Assembly (NCBI RefSeq): GCF_900167445.1
Contig: NZ_FUZT01000001.1
Coordinates: 93,094 to 157,093, forward strand
Length of the DNA stretch: 64,000 nucleotides
Direction of reading: 5' to 3'
Origin: Maledivibacter halophilus
GTDB taxonomy: Bacteria > Bacillota > Clostridia > Peptostreptococcales > Caminicellaceae
In this document: positions 51,400 through 60,800 of the stretch, piece by piece
Numbering within the stretch: position 1 is the stretch's first letter
How the letters are laid out: every line of letters starts with the position of its first letter
The notes under the pieces: model-generated
Told to the model about the DNA's origin: nothing
Seen by the model: only the letters and a program-made list of their open reading frames with translations
The model's database searches: none
Made by a program: the position numbers and the translations under genes

Positions 51400-52689
51400 A
51401 TGACTGTTACTTTATTATTCGGGAGCTTTATATTTTTTTTGATTTTATCTGTTCCTATTGCCATAGCTATAGGACTTGCATCAATTTTAACTATTTTTGT
51501 TGTACAACCTATAAGTATAGAATGTTTTACTCAAACTATGATTCAAGGATTAAACTCCTTTCCCTTAATGGCTGTTCCCCTATTTACCTTTGCTGGGGAT
51601 ATTATGGGTAGAGGGGGTATATCTAAGCGACTACTTAATGTAGCAGCTGTATTTTTTGGACGTTGGACTGGGGGCCTTGGTGTAGTTTCAATTGTTACTT
51701 GTTTATTTTTTGCTGCTATATCAGGGACTGGCTCAGCTACAGTTGCGGCAATTGGAGTTATTATGATTCCTGCTATGTTAGCTAAAAATTATAATAAATC
51801 CTTTGCTGGAGCCCTTGTTGCTACGGCTGGAACAGTAGGTACTATTATTCCACCAAGCATCTGCATGGTAATTTATGCTGTATCTGCTGGAGTATCTGTA
51901 ACGGGAATGTTTACTGCGGGAATTGGACCAGGACTATTAGTCGGATTAGCCTTAATTATTTATTCAATTATTTATTCAATAAAACATGGATATAAAGGTG
52001 ATGACCGTAGGTATACTTTTAAGGAAATTGTTTCGATTTTTATAGATGCTATTCCTGCCCTACTGGTTCCAGTAATAATTTTAGGTGGAATTTATGGGGG
52101 ACTATTTACTCCAACTGAAGCTGCTGCAGTGGCTTGTGTATATGGAATTTTTGTAAGTGTTTTCATATATAAAGAAGTTAAAATTAGTGAATTACCCTTT
52201 ATTGGATTTAATGCTTGTTTACTTTGTGCTGCTGTTTTAGTTATTATTGGAATATCCTCAGGCTTTGGCCGTATTCTTACTATTACCCAGGTTCCTATAA
52301 CAATTGCCAATTTTATCTTAAGCATTACTTCAAATAAAATACTTATACTCTTATTAATAAATATTTTATTACTATTAGTAGGTACATTTATGGAAACAAA
52401 TGCTGCTATTATTATTCTTGTGCCTATACTTTTGCCTGTTGTTACTTCATTAGGTATGAATCCAATACAATTTGGTCTTGTTATGGTACTTAATTTAGCA
52501 ATTGGATTTATTACTCCACCTTTAGGGGCGAACTTGTTTATGGCATGTCAAATAAGTGATATTAAATTTGATGATTTGGCTAAGGCGATTATGCCGTGGA
52601 TAGTTGTTATGATAATTGTACTGCTATTAGTTACTTTTATTCCTGAAATAACATTGACCCTTCCAAGGATATTAAATATACCAGTTTAA
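51400..52689 (+). CDS. dctM: TRAP transporter large permease (DctM)
   Basis: This 429-residue protein has about 12 membrane segments, with the DctM signatures LNSFPLMAVPLFTFAGDIMG, ISGTGSATVAAIGVIMIPAM and FMETNAAIIILVPILLPVV, and the C-terminal TPPLGANLFMACQISD. It is the ion-coupled transport subunit, using a Na+ or H+ gradient. AAGGAGG precedes the ATG. A terminator at 52706 ends the unit dctPQM. Confidence 0.93.
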   Translation: MTVTLLFGSFIFFLILSVPIAIAIGLASILTIFVVQPISIECFTQTMIQGLNSFPLMAVPLFTFAGDIMGRGGISKRLLNVAAVFFGRWTGGLGVVSIVTCLFFAAISGTGSATVAAIGVIMIPAMLAKNYNKSFAGALVATAGTVGTIIPPSICMVIYAVSAGVSVTGMFTAGIGPGLLVGLALIIYSIIYSIKHGYKGDDRRYTFKEIVSIFIDAIPALLVPVIILGGIYGGLFTPTEAAAVACVYGIFVSVFIYKEVKISELPFIGFNACLLCAAVLVIIGISSGFGRILTITQVPITIANFILSITSNKILILLLINILLLLVGTFMETNAAIIILVPILLPVVTSLGMNPIQFGLVMVLNLAIGFITPPLGANLFMACQISDIKFDDLAKAIMPWIVVMIIVLLLVTFIPEITLTLPRILNIPV

Positions 52690-52705
52690 TTTAATTTGAA
52701 TGAAA

Positions 52706-52742
52706 GAGTAGTTTCTTAGAATGTTTAGGAGCTACTTTTTTT
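52706..52742 (+). terminator. Terminator of the TRAP operon
   Basis: AGTAG-TTTCT pairs with AGGA-GCTACT around a short loop and is followed by seven T. Confidence 0.8.
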
Positions 52743-52857
52743 GTTTGTATCTCTTTTTAGATTGAGTTTGCAAATATGTTATAATGTATAATGAATTAAA
52801 TTCAAAAGTTAGAATTATGCAATTTATTCAAATTTCAATATAGAAAGGAAGATATAA

Positions 52858-53832
52858 ATGTATCCTATAAAATTTAAGCCCCATTATGTTGAAAAAGTAT
52901 GGGGAGGAAGAAACCTGTCTTCCATAGGGAAGGATTTACCTAAGGGAAATATTGGAGAAAGCTGGGAGATATCCTGTAGAAAAGACGTTGATAGTATTAT
53001 ATCAAATGGAAAATATAAGGGCAAAACCCTTGGATTTTTATTGTCAGAAAGGGGAAAAGCAATAGTTGGTAATGAAATAGAGCCTCAAAATTTTCCTCTT
53101 TTAATAAAATTTTTAGATGCACAAAAAGAGCTCTCTATACAAGTTCACCCTGATGATGAATATGGAAAAAAAGAAGGGGATTTAGGGAAAACCGAGGCTT
53201 GGATAGTTTTAGAAGCAAATAAAGAAGCTAATATGGTTTTGGGAGTTAAAGACTGCACAAAGAAAGTTTTCTATAAGGGAATTCAGGAAAATAATTTAGA
53301 ACCCTATTTAAATCGCATACCTATAAAAAAGGGAGATGTATTTTTCATAAAAAGTGGTCTTATCCATACTATGGAGGGAGCGGTAGTCGCAGAAATTCAA
53401 CAAAATAGTGATTTGACCTATAGGGTTTATGATTTTAACAGAGGAAGAGAGCTTCATATAGATAAAGCAATGGATGTTATTGATTTTTCATTAAAAGGAA
53501 AAAAAGCATCAGGATTAACCGCTAAAGAAGAAGGATATGAAAAAACATATTATTGCTATAATGATAAATTTTCCATTGAAAAATATGAAATAAAGGATAT
53601 GTTAAAAGAAAAAAGTGATGAAGAGAGATTTTATGTATATATGTGTATAGAAGGAAGTGGAAAGATTATATATGAAGGAGGAGAAGAAAATATATCTAAA
53701 GGAGAAACCATACTGATTCCAGCCTCCTTAGGAGAATATGAATTTAAAGGAGATTTGACACTGATTAAGACTTATGTTCCAAATATTGAAAAATTAGAAA
53801 AAGAAATATTAAAGGAAGTAAATTATCTGTAA
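52858..53832 (+). CDS. manA: Mannose-6-phosphate isomerase, class I
   Basis: This 324-residue cupin metalloenzyme converts mannose-6-phosphate to fructose-6-phosphate. It has the zinc motifs QVHPDDEYG, KTEAWIVLE and SGLIHTMEGAVVAEIQ, and the signature NSDLTYRVYDFNR. The length matches the short Gram-positive form. It has its own terminator, and an AGAAAGGAAG site precedes the ATG. It completes the path from the mannose-6-phosphate expected from the PTS/GH38 genes downstream into glycolysis. Confidence 0.93.
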   Translation: MYPIKFKPHYVEKVWGGRNLSSIGKDLPKGNIGESWEISCRKDVDSIISNGKYKGKTLGFLLSERGKAIVGNEIEPQNFPLLIKFLDAQKELSIQVHPDDEYGKKEGDLGKTEAWIVLEANKEANMVLGVKDCTKKVFYKGIQENNLEPYLNRIPIKKGDVFFIKSGLIHTMEGAVVAEIQQNSDLTYRVYDFNRGRELHIDKAMDVIDFSLKGKKASGLTAKEEGYEKTYYCYNDKFSIEKYEIKDMLKEKSDEERFYVYMCIEGSGKIIYEGGEENISKGETILIPASLGEYEFKGDLTLIKTYVPNIEKLEKEILKEVNYL

Positions 53833-53839
53833 AGAGTAT

Positions 53840-53888
53840 ATACTCTTTTCTGGTGAGATTAAAATAAAACCAGAAAAGAGTATTTTTA
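53840..53888 (+). terminator. Terminator after manA
   Basis: ATACTCTTTTCTGGT and ACCAGAAAAGAGTAT form a perfect 15-bp stem followed by TTTTTATT. Confidence 0.9.
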
Positions 53889-54014
53889 TTATACAATTTC
53901 TTTATCCCATTATTTAATATTTTCAACTATTATTGATGAAATTAATTCAATTTTTATTTGATTCAGTGCATAGTATAATAAAATTGTACCTAGGAAAAGG
54001 GTGATATAAAACAT

Positions 54015-56033
54015 ATGAAAATAAGTGATTTAGATATAAGGAAAAGAATTATATTAAAAAAATTGTTATATAAGGATAGTCCTATTACAACTAAAGAACT
54101 TTCAAAAATATTAGGGGTTTCTTCTAGAACTGTATATAATGATATAAATTATTTAAAATATTTATTTAAAGATGAGGATGTTCACATAGTATCAAGACCA
54201 GGAGTTGGATTTTGGCTAGAGACTAATGAAAAAATCATTAAAAATCTAAAAAAGGAATTAGATAAAGAAATTAAGACCTATAATGATGAGAAACAGCGAT
54301 TTAATTATATTGCTGCTAGACTATTAAGCAGCGATATCGCAACAACTATGCAAGAGTTAGGTGATAATCTGTACGTTAGCAAATCCACTGTAAATATAGA
54401 TATTAAACATGTGGAAGAGTGGTTTAAAAAATATAATCTAAGCTTATATAAAAAGACAAACCATGGTATTAGGATAATTGGAGATGAAAAAGACATAAGA
54501 TATTGTATTCAATGTTTGCTTATAGAGAATACATCTGTTAACAATATTTATCAATTCAAGAGTGATAAAAGAAATCTTTTCCATGTGTTTGATGAAATAA
54601 GATCAATTGATATATTTACAAATATAAAAGCTGATGATTTATTTAATATTACAAATGTTGTAAATGAAATTCAAAGAGAAAAAGAGCTGAATTTTACTAA
54701 TGAAAGCTACTGTAATTTGTTTTTAAATTTATCCATACTTGTAGATAGAATTGCAAGAAAAAAATATGTACAATTTTCAGAAGCAGATATTATGCAGTTC
54801 AAAAAAACTAAGGAATATGAAATAACAACGGATATTTGTAGGTCAATAAAAAAATATTTTCAAATAGATTTCATAGAATCTGAAAAATGCTATATTACTT
54901 TAAATCTTATAGGGCTTAAAATAAATGTTGATTCATTTATAAATAATAAATATAAAATAATTTCAAAAATGGATAATTATACAGAAGAAATTATCGAATA
55001 TACAATGAAATTTATAGAAAATAAGTTTAATATAAATTTAAAAAAGAATAAGGAGCTGCTATTAGGACTAAAAATCCATTTGAATTTTGCTATAAATAGG
55101 ATGAAATATGGAATGAAGGCAGCAAATTCACTGCTGGAAGAAATAAAGAAAAATTATCCCTATTCCTTTAATATAGCCTTGGAAATAGGAAAGACATTAA
55201 AGGATAAATTCAATATTAATGTATACGAAGAAGAAGCAGGATATATTGCATTATATATACAAGGCTATGTTGAAAAGGATAGAGAAGATAAAGATATAAA
55301 GACCTATTTAGTATGTAATAGTGGAATTGGATTTGTAAATTTATTGAATATTCAGTTGAAAAAAGAATTTAAAAATTTAAATATAGTAAAGATGATTTCT
55401 GGAGAAAAGCTGGAGAAAGAAATAAAGAAATTAGGTAAAAGAGATTTACCCCAATTAATAATATCAACTATACCCTTAGAAAATATAAAATTACCCTTTG
55501 TTCATGTTAAGCCCATTCTATCTGAAAATGATATGAAAAAAATTCAAAAAGAGATAGAAAATATAAAAGGAACAAATAGAATTTTAATTAATGGAGAATC
55601 TTCAAGAATATTAGATTATTGCATAAAGCCGGATTTAGTCTTCCTAAATTATGAATGTGATGATAAAGAAAAGTTAATAAAAAAAATAAGCAAAGAACTT
55701 TTGAGAAGAGGATATGTAAAAGAAGAGTTTGAGCAGTCAGTAATTGATAGGGAGAAGCTTTCCAGTACCTATGTTGAAAATGGAGTGGCTGTTCCCCATG
55801 GTTATACAAAACATGTTAATAAAACTGCTATTTCAGTTATTCAATTAGATAAATATATAAATTGGAATGGAGAAAAGGTAAACATAGTTTTTTTGTGTGC
55901 CATAGATTTTACCTTTGAAGAATTTGCTCAAGAGTTATTTGAAAGGTTATATGAGATTATAGGTGATAAAAATTTATTAAAGGAATTAAAAAAATCTAAG
56001 AATAGGGCTGAATTTATAAATCTTTTAAAATGA
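54015..56033 (+). CDS. PRD-containing PTS-regulated transcription activator (MtlR/ManR type)
   Basis: This 672-residue protein shows, in order, an N-terminal HTH (TTKELSKILGVSSRTVYNDI), a second Mga-like HTH (TMQELGDNLYVSKSTVNIDI), two PRD domains (about residues 180-400, with phosphorylatable His in the ALYIQGYVE and INLKKNKELLLGLKIHLN regions), an EIIB-like domain (YLVCNSGIGFVNLLN, about 430-520) and an EIIA-like domain with VAVPHGYTK. Such proteins are controlled by PTS phosphorylation and activate sugar PTS operons, here most likely the EIIABC-mannosidase genes directly downstream. The EIIB-like Cys and EIIA-like His are both present. Confidence 0.89.
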   Translation: MKISDLDIRKRIILKKLLYKDSPITTKELSKILGVSSRTVYNDINYLKYLFKDEDVHIVSRPGVGFWLETNEKIIKNLKKELDKEIKTYNDEKQRFNYIAARLLSSDIATTMQELGDNLYVSKSTVNIDIKHVEEWFKKYNLSLYKKTNHGIRIIGDEKDIRYCIQCLLIENTSVNNIYQFKSDKRNLFHVFDEIRSIDIFTNIKADDLFNITNVVNEIQREKELNFTNESYCNLFLNLSILVDRIARKKYVQFSEADIMQFKKTKEYEITTDICRSIKKYFQIDFIESEKCYITLNLIGLKINVDSFINNKYKIISKMDNYTEEIIEYTMKFIENKFNINLKKNKELLLGLKIHLNFAINRMKYGMKAANSLLEEIKKNYPYSFNIALEIGKTLKDKFNINVYEEEAGYIALYIQGYVEKDREDKDIKTYLVCNSGIGFVNLLNIQLKKEFKNLNIVKMISGEKLEKEIKKLGKRDLPQLIISTIPLENIKLPFVHVKPILSENDMKKIQKEIENIKGTNRILINGESSRILDYCIKPDLVFLNYECDDKEKLIKKISKELLRRGYVKEEFEQSVIDREKLSSTYVENGVAVPHGYTKHVNKTAISVIQLDKYINWNGEKVNIVFLCAIDFTFEEFAQELFERLYEIIGDKNLLKELKKSKNRAEFINLLK

Positions 56034-56093
56034 TTTATGGAATTCCTATGAACAATATTTTTAAGAATAAATTATTTATAGAAGGTGAAGCAA

Positions 56094-56546
56094 ATGAAAA
56101 TAAGTAATTTAACCAATGAGAATTTAATAAATCTCCAATTAAAAGGTAAGGACAAGATAGAAATAATTAAGGAATTAGCTAGTTTAATGGAGAAGGAAAA
56201 CAAATTGATTTCTTCAGCTCAGTATTTACAGGATGTATATAAAAGAGAAGATGAATATTCTACTGCCTTTGAAAGGGGCATTGCAATACCCCATGGTAAG
56301 TCCCATGGAGTTAGGGAATCATGTATTGCAATTGGAAAATGTAATAAAGTTAAATGGAGCCATGAAGATAATTGCCCGGTAGAAATAGTTATTTTAATGG
56401 CTGTACCTAAAGATAAAGCAAATGATGAACATTTGGCTATATTATCCAAATTAGCTGAGATGCTTATGGAGGATGAATTTATAGAAGAATTAAAAAAGGC
56501 TGCTACTTCTAATGAAGTATTAAATATGCTAAAAAATATTAATTAA
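56094..56546 (+). CDS. PTS fructose/mannosylglycerate-type EIIA
   Basis: This 150-residue protein is of the PTS EIIA-2 family, with phosphorylation site His in GIAIPHGKSHGV and the conserved DVYKREDEYSTAFERG region. ATG 56094 follows GAAGGTGA by 5 bp; the in-frame GTG at 56085 overlaps that site. It passes phosphate from HPr to the EIIB encoded 13 bp downstream. Separate EIIA, EIIB and EIIC genes are the layout of fructose-class systems in this type of operon. Confidence 0.9.
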   Translation: MKISNLTNENLINLQLKGKDKIEIIKELASLMEKENKLISSAQYLQDVYKREDEYSTAFERGIAIPHGKSHGVRESCIAIGKCNKVKWSHEDNCPVEIVILMAVPKDKANDEHLAILSKLAEMLMEDEFIEELKKAATSNEVLNMLKNIN

Positions 56547-56559
56547 TGGAGGAGAGAAT

Positions 56560-56877
56560 ATGAAAATTGTTGCTGTAACAGCTTGTACTGTAGGACTAGC
56601 CCATACATATATGGCAGCTAAGGCACTAAAAAAATATAGTAGTAAAAGGGGTTTTGAAATTAAGGTTGAAACCCAGGGAAGTATGGGAGTAAAGGATAAA
56701 ATTTCTTCAGAGGAAGTAAAGGGAGCAGATGTTGTTATAATAGCAGCGGATACTAAGATTAAAGATATTGATAGATTTAAAGGTGAAACTATATTGCAGG
56801 TAAAGGTATCAGAGGCAGTTAAAAAACCAAATGATGTAATTAATAGGGCAGTACAATTAGTTGAGGAAAACAAATAA
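56560..56877 (+). CDS. PTS fructose-class EIIB
   Basis: This 105-residue protein is of the fructose-specific EIIB family, with the phosphorylated Cys in TACTVGLAHTYMAA near the N-terminus and VKVSEAVKKPNDVI at the C-terminus. It follows EIIA closely behind GGAGGAG. It phosphorylates the incoming sugar together with EIIC. A mannoside such as mannosylglycerate is suggested by the adjacent GH38 gene rather than by EIIB itself. Confidence 0.92.
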   Translation: MKIVAVTACTVGLAHTYMAAKALKKYSSKRGFEIKVETQGSMGVKDKISSEEVKGADVVIIAADTKIKDIDRFKGETILQVKVSEAVKKPNDVINRAVQLVEENK

Positions 56878-56915
56878 TAATAGAAGAAGTTTAATCAAAG
56901 CAAAGGAGGATAAAA

Positions 56916-57935
56916 ATGAATGATGGTAAAAAGATTTCTACTCATTTGATGACAGGTGTTTCCTATATGATTCCAGTTGTAACTGCAGGAGGCCTTATAT
57001 TAGCCATAGCTACAATAACTGGAGGAGAAGACATCTGGGAAGCCCAAGGTACATTTGCAGCATTTTTGAGAGATTTAGGACAAATTGGATTAGGACTTAT
57101 TGTGCCATTTATAGCTGGGTTTATAGCTTATTCCATAGCTGATAAACCAGGTATTGCTCCAGGATTTATATGTGGGATGCTTGCTGATAAAATGGGAACA
57201 GGTTTTTTAGGTGGATTAATTGTAGGACTTCTTGTAGGATATTGTGTGGAATTAATAAAGAAAATAGAGGTTCCAGAAAGTGTTATACCCCTTATGTCTC
57301 TACTTATAATTCCAGTGGTTTCAACCCTGGGAGTAGGAATGCTACTAAATTATGTAATAGGAAAGCCTATTCTTGTTATGACAAATGGATTGAATAATTG
57401 GCTTGGAGGACTCCAAGGAGGGAATCAGGTATTACTTGCTGCAATAATAGGAGCTATGATGGCCTTTGACATGGGAGGACCAGTGAATAAAGTTGCCTTT
57501 ACCTTTGGACTTGCAATGTATTCTCAAAAAATATATGGACCTAGCTCTGCTGCACTTTTGTCCATTTCAATACCGCCTCTTGCAATGGCTTTGGCATCAA
57601 AACTTGCCCCTAAGAAATATACTGAAGAAGAAAGAGAAGCTGCTAAAACAGCCCTTGTTACAGGTATAGGAGGAATAACTGAAGGAGCTATTCCCTTTGC
57701 CCTTAGGGATCCAATTAGGGTCATTCCTTCTATGATGGTAGGTACAGCGCTGACCACCAGCTTAGCGGCTGCCTTTGGTGTAGAAAATCCAGTTATATTA
57801 CAAACGATTTTATCACTTCCCATTGTAAATAAACCATTTATGCAAATAATAGCAATAATAGTAGGGGTAGTAGTCGGTGCTTTAATGGTTAATTTATTGA
57901 AAAAGGAAATAGATGAAAGTGAATTAGAAGTTTAA
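56916..57935 (+). CDS. PTS fructose-class EIIC permease
   Basis: This 339-residue membrane protein of the fructose EIIC family has about nine to ten hydrophobic segments, with MTGVSYMIPVVTAGGLILA at the N-terminus and the family signature GITEGAIPFALRDP. It forms the sugar channel of the PTS with EIIA and EIIB. AGGAGG precedes the ATG. A small hairpin lies between it and the mannosidase gene. Confidence 0.92.
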   Translation: MNDGKKISTHLMTGVSYMIPVVTAGGLILAIATITGGEDIWEAQGTFAAFLRDLGQIGLGLIVPFIAGFIAYSIADKPGIAPGFICGMLADKMGTGFLGGLIVGLLVGYCVELIKKIEVPESVIPLMSLLIIPVVSTLGVGMLLNYVIGKPILVMTNGLNNWLGGLQGGNQVLLAAIIGAMMAFDMGGPVNKVAFTFGLAMYSQKIYGPSSAALLSISIPPLAMALASKLAPKKYTEEEREAAKTALVTGIGGITEGAIPFALRDPIRVIPSMMVGTALTTSLAAAFGVENPVILQTILSLPIVNKPFMQIIAIIVGVVVGALMVNLLKKEIDESELEV

Positions 57936-57960
57936 GGATAAAATTAAGTATTAAAAAAAG

Positions 57961-57993
57961 TATCTAGGATAGAAAAATCCTAGATATATTTTT
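57961..57993 (+). terminator. Hairpin between EIIC and the mannosidase gene
   Basis: TATCTAGGAT and ATCCTAGATA form a 10-bp stem around AGAAAA, followed by a T-rich tract just before the AAGGAGG of the next gene. It may act as a partial terminator. Confidence 0.7.
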
Positions 57994-58006
57994 AAGGAGG
58001 AATAAA

Positions 58007-60703
58007 ATGTATAAAGCACATATAGTATCCCATACCCATTGGGATAGAGAATGGTATAAGCCCTTTCAGCATTTTAGGGTTAGGCTAATATATTTCCTAG
58101 ATAAGCTTATGGATGTATTAGAAGAAAATGAAGATTATAAAGTTTTTACCCTTGATGGACAAACTTCTTTACTTGAAGATTATCTTAAAATTAAGCCACA
58201 AAATAGTGAAAGATTAAAAAATCTAATAAAAAATGGACGTATCCTCATAGGCCCATGGTATATACAACCCGATGAATTTAGTCCCGATGGGGAATCCCTA
58301 GTTAGAAATTTACTCATTGGAGATAGAATGGGTGAAGAATTTGAAAGTGTAATGAAGGTAGGATACTTACCTGACTCCTTTGGACAGTCCAGTCAAATTC
58401 CCCAAATACTTCTTGGCTTTGATATAGATTGTGCTGTAATGATGAGAGGGATACCATTTCACCTATTGGGAGAATCAGAATTTATTTGGGAAGGATTAAA
58501 TGGGGATTCTATTTTAGCAGTTTATTTAGCAGAAGGATATTTTAACGGCTGTTTTCTGCCTAAGGATTTAAATAAGGCAGATATGCGAATAAATCCTTTA
58601 GTTGGAAAACTAAAAGAATCAGCTACAACTAAAAATTTGTTGATAATGAATGGAATAGACCATCAATTTCCACAGGAACATATTCCAGAGTATATAAAAT
58701 ATTTAAATGAAAGATCAGAGAAAGTTGAATATATTCATTCAAGCATGGATAAATACGTTGACTCTATTAAGTCTTATAAAGAAGAAATGAAGAGCTATAA
58801 AGGAGAAATGATAACTCCAGAAAGAAGTAGGACCCATACCAGTATGGCATCTACTAGAATGTATCAAAAGAAAGAAAATAGAAAAGTTGAGGTTTTACTA
58901 GAAAAATATGTTGAACCAATAGTAACTTTAGCATGGCTTAATGGTGCAAAATATCCAAAGGAATTAATAAATCAAAGCTGGAAATATCTTATTCAGAATC
59001 AAGCCCATGATAGTATTTGTGGATGTTGTACCGATGAAGTCCATAAAGAAATAGACCAAAGATTTATAGACTGTAAAAACATAGGAGAAACTCTATTGAA
59101 TAGTCATGCAAGGGCTATTGCAAGGAAATTTTCTAAGGATAAATTAAAATTAATAGTTTTTAATAATGCAATGATATTAAATTTACAGTTGGTAAAGGCA
59201 TCTATAATAATAGATTCTAAGGATTTTATTATGAAGGATGAAGATGGGAATATTATTCCCTATGAAATAGAGAAAATAGAGGATGTGAATGCTGCTTCCC
59301 TTGGAATATGGGCATCTATGACTAAAGTAACTCAAACTAAGAAAAAAGTATATTTATCATTTTACACTACCTTTGATTCTAATTTTGGTTATAGGGTATT
59401 TGACATTGTAGAAAGGAAGAATAATGCTCTTAAAAAGACAGTAGAAAAAGAGATTAAATACCGTGATAATATTTTAGAAAATAAATATTTTAAAATATAT
59501 TTTAATAAAAATGGAAGCTTTAATGTTGTAGATAAAGAAAGTAATAGGGAATATAAAAATTTGAATATCTATGAGAATTGTGGAGATGATGGGGATACTT
59601 ATAATTTTTCTCCTGTAAAGAATGATAGTATAGTTACTTCAGAATCTAATAAAGCAAAACTTAAATTAATAAAGAAGGATTCAATTAAGACAACGATTTT
59701 AATAAATAATGAGCTTGAAATACCATTAAAGCTGGATTCAAAAAATAATTCCAGAAGTAAAGAAATAAAAACTTTAAATATTAATACCTATGTAACTATT
59801 TATTCGAAAATTAAACGAATAGATGTAAGGGTAGATATAGAAAACTATTCATATGATCATAGGCTTAGGGTATTATTTCCAACTACAGTGAAGAGTGATT
59901 ATTCCTTTGCCGAGACTCAATTTGGCACTGTAAAAAGACCTAATAAATTGGATGATACCTTGTGGGATAAAAACAGCTGGTCAGAAAAACCTCTTCCTAT
60001 ATACACCATGCATAGATTTGTGGATATAAACGATAGTGAATATGGCTTGGCTGTTTTAAATAAAGGAATTAACGAATATGAGATTTATGAAAACAATGAA
60101 GCTATTATAGCTATAACTTTACTTCGAGCTGTAGGAAATATGGGTAAAAGGGAACTTTTAATTAGACCGGGAAGGGCTTCAGGCATGGAAATTGAAACTT
60201 CAGATGCTCAATGTATAGGAAAACATGAGTTTGAATACTCAATAATTCCTCATATTGGAGATGCTTTTGATGCTAATATTCCTGCTTCAGCAGCACAATT
60301 TGATGCAGATCCCTTTAGTGTACAAAACATTTTAAAACTTAATAATACCAAAGAAGAAATTGAGTTATATGATATAGAGACATTGACTAAGCATATAGAA
60401 AATGAAATCGATATATTAAATACAAATAATAAACTTATATCACTAAATGATGACAGAATACTAATTAGTGCAATTAAAAGATGTGAAGATGAAGATAATT
60501 TTATAATTAGGATATATAATTCAAGTTCCAAAGCAATAACAAATGGCAAAATAGGAATTAATATTGATGGAATTGAAAAGGCTGTTCTCACAGATTTCAA
60601 TGAATGTAATATTAAAAAGGAATTGGAAAGGGAAAAAAATTATTTTCAATTACCAAAATTAAAGGCCTTTACAGCAGAAACAATTAAATTTGTATTAAAT
60701 TAG
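58007..60703 (+). CDS. Alpha-mannosidase, GH38 (MngB-like)
   Basis: This 898-residue enzyme of glycoside hydrolase family 38 has the zinc-binding HTHWDREWYKPF at the N-terminus, the nucleophile Asp in GYLPDSFGQSSQIPQIL, and a third zinc-site region AHDSICGCCTDEVHKEI. Long C-terminal beta domains follow. The length and the PTS context point to a 2-O-(6-phospho-mannosyl)-glycerate-type hydrolase (MngB) or a related phospho-mannoside hydrolase, giving mannose-6-phosphate for ManA. No signal peptide is visible, so it is cytoplasmic. The exact mannoside is not determined. Confidence 0.9.
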   Translation: MYKAHIVSHTHWDREWYKPFQHFRVRLIYFLDKLMDVLEENEDYKVFTLDGQTSLLEDYLKIKPQNSERLKNLIKNGRILIGPWYIQPDEFSPDGESLVRNLLIGDRMGEEFESVMKVGYLPDSFGQSSQIPQILLGFDIDCAVMMRGIPFHLLGESEFIWEGLNGDSILAVYLAEGYFNGCFLPKDLNKADMRINPLVGKLKESATTKNLLIMNGIDHQFPQEHIPEYIKYLNERSEKVEYIHSSMDKYVDSIKSYKEEMKSYKGEMITPERSRTHTSMASTRMYQKKENRKVEVLLEKYVEPIVTLAWLNGAKYPKELINQSWKYLIQNQAHDSICGCCTDEVHKEIDQRFIDCKNIGETLLNSHARAIARKFSKDKLKLIVFNNAMILNLQLVKASIIIDSKDFIMKDEDGNIIPYEIEKIEDVNAASLGIWASMTKVTQTKKKVYLSFYTTFDSNFGYRVFDIVERKNNALKKTVEKEIKYRDNILENKYFKIYFNKNGSFNVVDKESNREYKNLNIYENCGDDGDTYNFSPVKNDSIVTSESNKAKLKLIKKDSIKTTILINNELEIPLKLDSKNNSRSKEIKTLNINTYVTIYSKIKRIDVRVDIENYSYDHRLRVLFPTTVKSDYSFAETQFGTVKRPNKLDDTLWDKNSWSEKPLPIYTMHRFVDINDSEYGLAVLNKGINEYEIYENNEAIIAITLLRAVGNMGKRELLIRPGRASGMEIETSDAQCIGKHEFEYSIIPHIGDAFDANIPASAAQFDADPFSVQNILKLNNTKEEIELYDIETLTKHIENEIDILNTNNKLISLNDDRILISAIKRCEDEDNFIIRIYNSSSKAITNGKIGINIDGIEKAVLTDFNECNIKKELEREKNYFQLPKLKAFTAETIKFVLN

Positions 60704-60711
60704 ATAAAATT

Positions 60712-60750
60712 ATAGCCTATAAGCTTATTAAAGCTTATAGGCTATTTCTG
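60712..60750 (+). terminator. Terminator of the mannoside operon
   Basis: ATAGCCTATAAGCTT and AAGCTTATAGGCTAT form a perfect 15-bp stem with an ATT(A) loop, followed by a weakly T-rich tail. It also separates the convergent acetyltransferase gene. Confidence 0.83.
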
Positions 60751-60800
60751 TTAGAAAGTTATTATGAAATAATAACAATTGATTTTGTATTATAAACAAA

